Shown: positions 6,872 to 15,100 of the stretch, piece by piece | Layout: each line of letters starts with the position of its first letter | How positions within the stretch are numbered: position 1 is the first letter of the stretch | Assembly: GCA_023423835.1 (NCBI GenBank) | Contig: JAFAEW010000147.1 | Coordinates: 1 to 29,111, forward strand | Source of the DNA: Bacteroidota bacterium | GTDB lineage: Bacteria > Bacteroidota > Bacteroidia > Chitinophagales > Chitinophagaceae | Direction: 5' to 3' | DNA length: 29,111 nucleotides | The notes under the pieces: model-generated | Databases searched by the model: none | Seen by the model: only the letters and a program-made list of their open reading frames with translations | Told to the model about the DNA's origin: nothing | Position numbers and translations under genes: made by a program

Positions 6872-9348
6872 TAATCTTCCAATACCGGCTCCTTTCTAGC
6901 CTGGCGGGTTTTCACCGTTTTTTTCTTCCGGTTGTGCTGGGCCATGCTCATAAACAGTCCTGTTACCATCACAATAATCCCTAACCAAACCAACATGATA
7001 AACGGAAACTCATAAACTTTTAAAGTCATAAGATCGTTGAGGTTTGAAGTTTCCTTGATGCCGATCTGCATTTCATTCAGCCGTTCATCACTGATCTTAT
7101 CAAACCGCAAAACGAGATTCTGGGCGATAACGGTATCCGGCAGGTTTCTATAGGCGCTGTCGTGCATGTTGATGGCAAATCCCGGTCTTGCTTCATACTT
7201 TCTTCCATCCTTTGCAATCACCGTCATGTCCATGATCACCGGTGTTTCTCCCGGATTAAGCGGCTTTCCGAAATTTTTTGGTGCTACTTCAACTTTATTA
7301 AAGACAATCATTCCGTTGTCGTAAAAGGTTGAATCGCCGGCTTTCATCTTTACCGGTCTGAAGGCCGCAGTGTCCTGTTCCGTGACCGCTCCGCTCCAGG
7401 TGGTAACATAGGCAAAAATGTCATGGGTGAGGTAATGTTTTTTATCGGGATTTGCTGAAAATCCTTCCTGGCCTTTATTGTTTTTAAGCACATCAGGATA
7501 AATGTTGAACGTTTCCTTCCCATCCTTGCTTTCAAATTTCAGTTCGAAATATTTTTTCCTGTCGAAGTCATTTACAGTATCCCGGACATAGGTTACATTG
7601 TACCTGCCCATGTCGGTGCGGATACCTTTGAAAAGTGTAATGTTTTCTGCCGGATCCTGGTCTTTTGTTTTCTCAAAAACGTGAATACCGGTTGTATTCA
7701 TGCTGAGGGTTTCTTTTTTACTCGAAGAAATAAGCACTCCAAATAAAAACAGTGTGAATCCGATATGCGCAACGGAAGCGCCGGCCACCTTTATTTTTCC
7801 TTTTAAAACCGAAAAGATATAGGCAGCATTTGCAATGATGGCAAAGACTACCGAGAAAATGGCGATATGGATGGCTGCTAAAAATCCAATTCCTTTGGAT
7901 GTATAATCGATGTTGCCGAATAAACTGATCAGCATACTCACAACAAAGGCAATCAGAAAGGGCGGCGTAATCTTTTTGTAGAAGGTTTTCCGGGGGGTAT
8001 CCTTATACTTCATGAATTGGGAAAAAGCCGTGAGTATCCCGAGAATGATTGCGATAAATATCTGAACCTGGTTGTGTGCAAATTCAGGATCAGCCGGAGG
8101 AGCCACATTGGTCTTAAAGATGGCATTAAATACCGGAATCGAGGTCTTCGAAATGATCAGAACGGCCGATAAAAACAACACCAGCGCGCCTATAAACATC
8201 CAGAATTCGCGGCTATACGTGTTTTCTTCGCGGTGAGGTGAGGGCATTTGCTTCTTCCTCATGAAGAATAATACCATTGCGGGAACAAAGAAGATCAGCA
8301 GAAAAGCCAAAAGCTGCACCGTCATATCCGCACCCGTGAAGGCATGAACGGAGGTGTCTCCTAAAATGCCGCTTCTCGTGAGAAAGGTAGAATATAAAAC
8401 AAGCGAAAATGAGAGAATATAAAACAGGTAGGTCGATTTCAACGAATAGCCGGTGCTTTTGTATATCAGGTTTGTGTGTAATCCCGCAATTAAGATCAGC
8501 CAGGGAACAAGCGAGGCATTTTCCACGGGATCCCATGCCCAATATCCTCCAAAACTCAAACTTTCATACGCCCACGCGGCACCCATCATGATGCCGGTAC
8601 CAAGGGCAGCGGCAGAAAAACAAGCCCATGGAAGCGAAGATTTAACCCAGCTATGGTCTTTGGTGATGAGGCCTGCATATGCAAATCCAAATGGAATGAT
8701 GGTGCTGGCAAATCCAAGAAACAGGACAGGCGGATGAATAACCATCCAGTAGTTTTGAAGTAGCGTATTCAGGTCATTCCCCTGACGGATCCGTGGGAAA
8801 CTTAAATAATCGGCATTGGCAAATACCGGAAGATCCGGCATCTGATCGCGAAAGAGAATAAAGGGATTGCTTCCAACCTTTGCATTAAAAATATAGACGC
8901 CGATGATCATAGTGGCGATACAAAACTGCGCAAAGCTCACCACCGTCATTACCGGTGCTTCCCATTTTTTTACTTTCCAGATGAATAGCCATCCCAACAG
9001 ACAATGCCAGAAACTCCAGAGCATGAAACTTCCTTCCTGGCCTTCCCAGAAGCTTGCCAGAAGGTATTTCGGCTGCAGCTCGATGGATGTGTGGTTCCAG
9101 GCATAATAATATTCGTAATAATGATTTGAGATGATGAAATATAGAAATCCAAAGATGGCGAGAACAGAAATTGTTTCAAGTAAAAATGCCATTCTGGCAA
9201 ACTTCGTCCAGCTTTCTTTTTCAATAGGATCACTTTTTTTGGTTGCGATAAAATAAGCAATGGTAGCTACCAGTGAAGCGACCAATGAAAGCACTACAAA
9301 AAAATGGCCGAACTGACCGGGAAGTAAATGTTCTCCTATATATTTCAT
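6871..9348 (-). CDS. ccmF: Cytochrome c heme lyase subunit CcmF (CcsA/CcmF superfamily)
   Basis: This 825-residue multi-pass membrane protein belongs to the heme-handling CcmF/CcsA family, which passes heme from holo-CcmE to apocytochrome c on the periplasmic side. The tryptophan-rich WWD signature is present as GGYWAWDPVENAS (W270, W272, D273). Conserved histidine regions are HPPVLFLGF (H205) and the TSVHAF motif near residues 333-338. After about 14 hydrophobic segments there is a large soluble loop (roughly residues 570-780) and a final membrane helix, ending in a basic tail. The length is greater than proteobacterial CcmF (about 650), as is common in Bacteroidota. It lies 36 nt downstream of ccmE, clearly as one operon. 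CcmA, B, C, G and H are not in this window. Confidence 0.92.
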   Translation of the reverse strand: MKYIGEHLLPGQFGHFFVVLSLVASLVATIAYFIATKKSDPIEKESWTKFARMAFLLETISVLAIFGFLYFIISNHYYEYYYAWNHTSIELQPKYLLASFWEGQEGSFMLWSFWHCLLGWLFIWKVKKWEAPVMTVVSFAQFCIATMIIGVYIFNAKVGSNPFILFRDQMPDLPVFANADYLSFPRIRQGNDLNTLLQNYWMVIHPPVLFLGFASTIIPFGFAYAGLITKDHSWVKSSLPWACFSAAALGTGIMMGAAWAYESLSFGGYWAWDPVENASLVPWLILIAGLHTNLIYKSTGYSLKSTYLFYILSFSLVLYSTFLTRSGILGDTSVHAFTGADMTVQLLAFLLIFFVPAMVLFFMRKKQMPSPHREENTYSREFWMFIGALVLFLSAVLIISKTSIPVFNAIFKTNVAPPADPEFAHNQVQIFIAIILGILTAFSQFMKYKDTPRKTFYKKITPPFLIAFVVSMLISLFGNIDYTSKGIGFLAAIHIAIFSVVFAIIANAAYIFSVLKGKIKVAGASVAHIGFTLFLFGVLISSSKKETLSMNTTGIHVFEKTKDQDPAENITLFKGIRTDMGRYNVTYVRDTVNDFDRKKYFELKFESKDGKETFNIYPDVLKNNKGQEGFSANPDKKHYLTHDIFAYVTTWSGAVTEQDTAAFRPVKMKAGDSTFYDNGMIVFNKVEVAPKNFGKPLNPGETPVIMDMTVIAKDGRKYEARPGFAINMHDSAYRNLPDTVIAQNLVLRFDKISDERLNEMQIGIKETSNLNDLMTLKVYEFPFIMLVWLGIIVMVTGLFMSMAQHNRKKKTVKTRQARKEPVLED

Positions 9349-9384
9349 GCTGAATGCGCTTTAATCTTTACCGTTTGAGACAAA

Positions 9385-9792
9385 TTAGTAAGATGCGTTT
9401 AGGTTTTCACGGGTTGCATTGGGTTCATCCTTATACTTTGAGGGGCACTTCAATAAAATATCCTTGCACTCAAAGTGGTCGCCCACTACGGCTCCTTTCA
9501 ATACAAGCCGTTCGCTCTTTTCCATATCAGTAGGTTTACTGTTGCGGTAAACCACCTTAATCGAATTGCCGAGGGTATCAAGAGCAGTGAAGGTGAGATA
9601 ATTCGGATTTTTTACAGCATCATATTCCAAAGGTTGGGTCTTGTCGAGTTTGGCTACAAGCGTTACAGCCTTTCCGGGCTTTTGTTTGGCCACATTGATG
9701 GTGTCGTAAGTAGTAACATCACCCATGAAACTTATCAAGACAGCTATTGCCACCGCAATTAAAACCAAAGCTATGATGTGTGTCTTTTTCAT
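9385..9792 (-). CDS. ccmE: Cytochrome c maturation heme chaperone CcmE, CxxxY type
   Basis: CcmE is a membrane-anchored periplasmic beta-barrel that binds heme covalently and hands it to CcmF. The chosen start MKKTHII gives 135 residues: one N-terminal helix (about 5-23) followed by an OB-fold domain (VTLVAKL, YLTFTAL, IKVVYRN, LVLKGAV). In classical CcmE the heme-binding motif is HxxxY. Here the corresponding position reads C116-P-S-K-Y120, so the ligand is Cys, as in the described variant System I of archaea and some bacteria. A further ATG 21 nt upstream would overlap the promoter element and was not used. It is followed by ccmF after 36 nt. Confidence 0.9.
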   Translation of the reverse strand: MKKTHIIALVLIAVAIAVLISFMGDVTTYDTINVAKQKPGKAVTLVAKLDKTQPLEYDAVKNPNYLTFTALDTLGNSIKVVYRNSKPTDMEKSERLVLKGAVVGDHFECKDILLKCPSKYKDEPNATRENLNASY

Positions 9793-9810
9793 AACTGAAA
9801 ATTTCAACGG

Positions 9811-9841
9811 CAAAGGTAGGTTAAAAAGGGTTTGAATCGGA
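9811..9841 (-). promoter_or_regulatory. Predicted ccmE-ccmF promoter
   Basis: TACCTTTG (9811-9818, minus strand) is a perfect TAnnTTTG, 18 nt before the ccmE ATG at 9792. TCCG at 9838-9841 lies at the expected 19-nt spacing but matches the -33 TTTG poorly. The close spacing supports the MKKTHII start of CcmE. Confidence 0.55.
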
Positions 9842-9933
9842 GGTTTGAAAAAATAGTTCGTTAAAAGAAACTAAAGCATTTCTAAAATAATCCGTGCATT
9901 AATAACTGCCTGCATCGACATTCTCCACATTTT

Positions 9934-9965
9934 TTTGTTTGCAACGGGTGGTTTATATATATTTA
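9934..9965 (+). promoter_or_regulatory. Possible promoter of the sulfatase-like gene
   Basis: TTTG (9934-9937) and TATATTTA (9958-9965, one mismatch from TAnnTTTG) are 20 nt apart, the correct Bacteroidota spacing, and lie 26 nt before the ATG at 9992. A second, overlapping TTTG occurs at 9938-9941. The surrounding DNA is AT-rich, so chance is possible. Confidence 0.42.
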
Positions 9966-9991
9966 TCTCTAATTATCAAAAAATTAACTTT

Positions 9992-11380
9992 ATGACCCGA
10001 ATGACAACACACAGATCGACCTTACTCTCTGTTTCAACCATGCTCTTCTTATTATCAGGAACAACTTCATGCAACAAGACCTTCGAACCCCAACATCCGT
10101 TAAATGCAAATGCCTCTTCCAAGGAGGAAGTTTCCGACAAACCCAACATCATTTTTATCATGGGTGACGATATCGGATATGAGGCCATGTCATTTAATGG
10201 CGGCACAACCTTTTATACACCGGTTGCAGATTCCCTGAGCAATAATGCACTTCGGTTTACCAACCTTTATTCTGCTCCTTTAACTTCTCCCAGCAAGTTT
10301 ATGGCATTTACGGGAAAGTACATTTTCAGAAATTACACCCAATGGGGCCATATGGATACTTCTAACCGCACGATCGCAAATATGCTTCGCGATTTTGGCT
10401 ACAATACCTGCTTTGCCGGAAAATGGCAGCTTGATGGTGGCGACGCGGCGATAAAAGCACTCGGATTTAACTATTATTCAGCTTACAATGTTGGCAAAGT
10501 CAGAAACGAAGATGGCGGAGGCTACACTGGAAAGGGGTCGCAATACAAAAATCCGACCGTCTACCAGGATGGAAACTTTCTTCCTAAATCCGAAACAACC
10601 GGAAAATACGGTGATGATCTCTATACAAACTACATCAAATCTTTTATCGACTCAAATAAAAATAATCCGTTTTTTGTTTTCTATGCTACGGGATTGGCGC
10701 ATTCGCCCTACGGGCCTACACCCGATGATCCTGAATTTGCTGCCTGGGATGGTAAAACCAGTGACAGAAGATTTTTTGGATCCATGCTAACCTATCAGGA
10801 TAAAAAAATCGGCGAAATTTTAAACAAAGTAAAGGAAGCCGGACTCGAAGATAATACAATCATTATCCTGGTGCACGGCGATAATGGTACAGCCGGCGGC
10901 GTAGAGTATGTGTATAAAAACCGCAAGCTGAAAGGAGCTAAAGGAGAATCGAACATTCTGGGAACCCATGTACCCATGCTGATTTCCTTTAACGGAAGAT
11001 TTAAAGTGGGTGTGAATAGAGATTTGATTGATTTCACAGATTTTATGCCCACAATTGCCGACATGGCCGGCACAAAACCACCCTCAGATTATGGTATTCT
11101 CGATGGTGTTAGCTTCTATCCAAGACTGGTGAATCAAAAAGCCACTCCGCGGAAATGGATATTTACGCAAACGGAATTGCAATATCCCGATCCGCGGCAG
11201 CCATTCCGCAAACGCTATGTTTTCGATGAAAATTATAAACTTTATGACAGCACCTTCAAGTTCTATAATCTCGTTACCGATCCGCTTGAAAAAAAGCCCT
11301 TGAAGGATGAGGATTTAACCCAAAAGGAGAAAAATAAGATCGAATATTTTAAAAGCATTCTGGAAACAATGCACAATTAA
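9992..11380 (+). CDS. Sulfatase-fold lipoprotein (alkaline phosphatase superfamily) with atypical active site
   Basis: From the ATG at 9992 the product is 462 residues, with a signal peptide and likely lipidation Cys27 (GTTSC). The alkaline-phosphatase-superfamily metal ligands are kept: D59/D60 in MGDDIGYE and D297/N298 in HGDNG. A substrate-side His (H237, LAHSPYGP) and lysines K144 (AGKWQ) and in KGAKGES are also present. The sulfatase signature [C/S]xPxR, whose Cys or Ser becomes formylglycine, reads T98-S-P-S-K102, and the usual GKWH His is Gln146. Family resemblance to arylsulfatases is clear, but formylglycine cannot form from Thr, so classical sulfatase activity is doubtful. A Thr-nucleophile phosphoesterase or an inactive homologue is possible. 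The gene stands alone between its own promoter and a strong terminator. An in-frame start at 9935 would overlap the promoter. Confidence 0.85.
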   Translation: MTRMTTHRSTLLSVSTMLFLLSGTTSCNKTFEPQHPLNANASSKEEVSDKPNIIFIMGDDIGYEAMSFNGGTTFYTPVADSLSNNALRFTNLYSAPLTSPSKFMAFTGKYIFRNYTQWGHMDTSNRTIANMLRDFGYNTCFAGKWQLDGGDAAIKALGFNYYSAYNVGKVRNEDGGGYTGKGSQYKNPTVYQDGNFLPKSETTGKYGDDLYTNYIKSFIDSNKNNPFFVFYATGLAHSPYGPTPDDPEFAAWDGKTSDRRFFGSMLTYQDKKIGEILNKVKEAGLEDNTIIILVHGDNGTAGGVEYVYKNRKLKGAKGESNILGTHVPMLISFNGRFKVGVNRDLIDFTDFMPTIADMAGTKPPSDYGILDGVSFYPRLVNQKATPRKWIFTQTELQYPDPRQPFRKRYVFDENYKLYDSTFKFYNLVTDPLEKKPLKDEDLTQKEKNKIEYFKSILETMHN

Positions 11381-11401
11381 ATCGATCAGCTTTTAAGAGA
11401 T

Positions 11402-11432
11402 CAAAAGAGCAGCAGTTGAGGCTGCTCTTTTG
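11402..11432 (+). terminator. Strong rho-independent terminator after the sulfatase-like gene
   Basis: CAAAAGAGCAGC (11402-11413) pairs perfectly with GCTGCTCTTTTG (11421-11432) around a 7-nt loop, giving a 12-bp stem whose right arm carries the T-run. It begins 21 nt after the stop codon and separates this gene from ruvA-sprA. Confidence 0.85.
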
Positions 11433-11517
11433 GTTTGCAAAAAACCGGAAAAGAAAATAGAAGCCGTTTTAAAATATTCTTTTAGTTTAGCGATTTTTAG
11501 AAAAATTTGATAGCAGA

Positions 11518-12105
11518 ATGATTGCTTTTGTCAGGGGGAAATTTATTCACCGTTCGCCCGCCCAGTTATATGTTGATGTAAACGGAGTAGGCTACGATCT
11601 TCAGATCAGTTTAAACACCTTCTCTTCGGTTCAAAACCTTAGCGAAGGACAGTTGTTTACCTATTTGCACATTACAGAAAACGCACACACCCTATACGGC
11701 TTTTTCAGCCTTGAAGAAAAAGAACTGTTCCTTCAGTTGATCAGCGTTTCCGGCGTTGGCGCTACCACTGCCCGTGTAATGCTTAGCGGATTAAAACCCG
11801 AGGAAATCGTCAGGGCAATTGTTCAGGGCAATACCAAATTACTGGAAAGCGTTAAGGGAATCGGACGAAAAACCGCCGAGAGGCTGCACATTGAACTAAG
11901 GGATAAACTCGGCAAAATTCCGGTTGAAACTTCCGGCCAATTTCAGGCTCCCGGCACAACCGTGGAAAAAGATGCTTTACAGGCGCTTATCGCACTTGGA
12001 ATCGGTAAACCAATGGCCGAAAAAGCGATAAAAAAAGTTTTTGATTCTGATAAAGAAATCCTTTCTTTGGAAGAAATTATTAAACAAGCATTAAAAAATT
12101 TATAA
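11518..12105 (+). CDS. ruvA: Holliday junction branch migration protein RuvA
   Basis: RuvA binds four-way DNA junctions as a tetramer and guides the RuvB motor during recombinational repair. The 195-residue product has the family's usual size and domain order. The OB-fold N-terminal domain comprises residues about 1-64 (MIAFVRGKF, VDVNGVGYDL, HITENAHTLYGF). Two helix-hairpin-helix units occupy about 70-140 (ISVSGVGATTARVML and VKGIGRKTAERLHIEL). The C-terminal RuvB-binding domain follows a linker at about 145-195 (DALQALIALGIGKPMAEKAIKK). The gene is cytoplasmic and immediately precedes sprA with a 26-nt gap on the same strand. Confidence 0.97.
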   Translation: MIAFVRGKFIHRSPAQLYVDVNGVGYDLQISLNTFSSVQNLSEGQLFTYLHITENAHTLYGFFSLEEKELFLQLISVSGVGATTARVMLSGLKPEEIVRAIVQGNTKLLESVKGIGRKTAERLHIELRDKLGKIPVETSGQFQAPGTTVEKDALQALIALGIGKPMAEKAIKKVFDSDKEILSLEEIIKQALKNL

Positions 12106-12131
12106 CCTATAGCCAGACATCTACCTAATCA

Positions 12132-15100
12132 GTGCTTTGTAATAAATTGACTTTGAAATTCATTCATGGTAAATCTCTGATAATTGCTGTTTTTTGCTGC
12201 GTTTTTGCTCTTCCCGTCATCGCACAAAATTCAGACTCACTACGTTATCCTATTCAAGACCGGAGGGGAGACCGTTTGTCGTGGCCTCAAAATAATCCAT
12301 TCAATCTCAGCGATACCTCCTTTATCCAACAAAATATCGAGTACGATCCCATAACAAATCAATACTATATCACAGAAAAGATCGGTGATATTATCTACCG
12401 AAAACCTACTTATCTCACCTTTGATGAATATTACAGGCTGCAGTCGCAGCAGGATGAAAGAGATTATTTCAATGCCCGGTCGCAAACCTTGTTTGATCTG
12501 AACCGCAAAACCGCCCGTCCCGCTCCGCGAATCTATGATCAGATGTTTGACCGCATTTTTGGTGTTGGCCCTAACGGGATGAAAATTGATATTCAGCCTC
12601 AGGGATCCATCAATCTCACAGCAGGATATCAGGGTCAAAACATAAAGAATCCCACCTTGCCGGAAGCCGCGAGGAAAAACGGTGGATTCGATTTCAACAT
12701 GGACGCCAACGTGAACATCATGGCAAACATTGGCGATAAACTCAAACTTCCGATCAGCTATAATACGCAGGCAAATTTCGATTTCGAAAACCAGTTGAAG
12801 CTTGACTATAAAGGAATGGATGATGAAATTTTGAAATCCGTGGAAGCCGGAAATATTTCCTTTCAAACGAAGGGTTCGCTGATGGCGAGCGTTCAAAGTC
12901 TGTTTGGAATAAAAACACAGCTTCAGTTCGGCAAACTTTTCGTTACCGGTGCCATTGCGAGTCAACGCTCTCAGCGTCAGTCATTAACCTTACAGGGTGG
13001 GGGATTGAACCAGGTGATTAATAAAAGGCTTGATGACTATGAAGAAAATAAGAACTTCTTATTAGCCCAATATTTTCGCAACAACTACAATAAGGCAATG
13101 AGTACCTTGCCGGTTGTATCGAGCCAGGTGCAGATACTTCGTCTTGAAGTCTGGGTTACCAACAGGAGCGGTGCTACTACCAATACGCGTAGTGTGGTTG
13201 GATTGATGGATCTGGCAGAATCTGATCCGTATAATTCCAATGTGCATTCGCTCACTTCCAGTCAGCTACCTGAAAACGGAAACAATGACCTTTATCCATT
13301 TCTGGCAGGAAGTGAAACCAACCGGAATCCGGCACTGATAAATACCATCTTATTACAACGCGGCCTAACGCCGGTTAATGATTTTGAAAAGACCTTCGCC
13401 CGCCAGCTTTCTCCGGGTGAATATTATTTTAATCCTCAGATCGGCTTTCTTTCACTCAATCAGCAATTGCAGCCAGACGATGTGCTGGCCGTGGCGTTTC
13501 AATATACTTACAACGGCAGGGTTTACCAGGTGGGGGAATTTTCGCAGGACGTAACTGTTGACTCTACGCAGGGCGTTCAAAAGGTGCTGTTTCTAAAGCT
13601 GCTGAAGGCAACATCGCAGCGCACGAATCTGCCCATCTGGAAGCTGATGATGAAAAATATTTATTCTCTCGATGTAAATAGCCTCGAAAGAGATGGATTT
13701 AACCTCAATATTTTTTATCTCGAGCCAAGCGGTGGAATGAAGCGATACCTGCCCGAATCTAATCAGGAATATTCGGGAAAATCGTTGCTTACCATTGAAA
13801 ATCTTGACCGCCTCAACAACCGCAATGACCCGATGCCTGACGGGCAATGGGATTTTGTAGATAGTTTTACAGTTTTGTCACAACAGGGCAAGATTATTTT
13901 CCCGGTTCTTGAGCCGTTTGGAAACTGGCTGGACTCTACCGCTTTTAAAGGCACTCCCGCGGAAATGCGGGATCGATACGTTTTCCCACAGTTGTACGAT
14001 TCTATTAAAGCGATTGCTCAAACGTATGCCAATCTCAACCGGTTCTATGTTCAGGGATCGATCAAAGGCAGTTCAAGTTCTGACATCTATCTCGGCGGAT
14101 TTAATATTCCCCCAGGCTCGGTCACGGTGATGGCCGGCGGCCAGCAGTTGCAGGAAAATGTGGATTATGTAATCGATTATAATCTCGGAACATTAAAGAT
14201 CATCAACCAGTCAATCCTCAATTCGGGAATTCCGGTAAACGTGCAGTATGAAAACAACGCGAGTTTTGGAATTCAGCAACGGAGTTTTATGGGACTTCGC
14301 CTCGACTATCTTGCTTCAAAAAAATTATCTTTCGGGGCAACGTATGAACGATTAACCGAACGGCCGTTCTTCACAAAAGTAAATTACGGCGAAGATCCGA
14401 TTCAAAACAGCATGTACGGGATCGACTTCAACTACAACTCAGAATGGCCCGCCATGACCCGTTGGTTAAATAAGCTTCCGTTTTATAATACGAAAGCGAT
14501 GAGTACCATTAATGCCTACGGAGAAGCCGCGGCACTTAAGCCGGGGCATCCCAGTCAGATCGGAAAGGGAAATGAAGGGCTGATCTATATCGATGATTTC
14601 GAAGGAACAACGAGCAGCATCGACCTGCGGTTTCCATTCGTAGCATGGACACTCGCTTCTACACCACAGGGTGCTTTTCCTGAGGCGATGCTGAACAACA
14701 ATCTTGATTATGGTAAAAACCGTGCGAAACTCGCGTGGTACAACATTGAACCGACGCTTCAGGATAAGTCAAGTGCGAATAATCCATTAAGAGGAAATCT
14801 GAAAGCACTCAGCGATCCTAGAGTAAGGGCGGTTTATACCAACGAATTATTCCCGCAGAGAACGACCAACATCACGGATGTACTTAACGCCACCTTCGAT
14901 CTTGCCTATTATCCGACAGATCCGGGGCCCTACAATTTTTCATCTGATGCATCACAAATATCGCCGCAGGGAAAACTATTAAATCCACGGCAGCGCTGGG
15001 GTGGAATCATGCGCAATATTGATCAGACTGATTTTGAAACCAGCAATATCGAGTTTATCGAATTCTGGGCGCAGGATCCGTTTCTTACCGACCCTTATAG

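Noticed and set aside
9935..9991. Longer N-terminus for the sulfatase-like protein
   Set aside because: The extra codons overlap a likely promoter and place an additional hydrophobic stretch before a normal lipoprotein signal.
12240..12965. 241-codon open frame on the minus strand inside sprA
   Set aside because: It is antisense to a strongly supported sprA segment, its peptide resembles no family I know, and its length is expected by chance in so long a gene.
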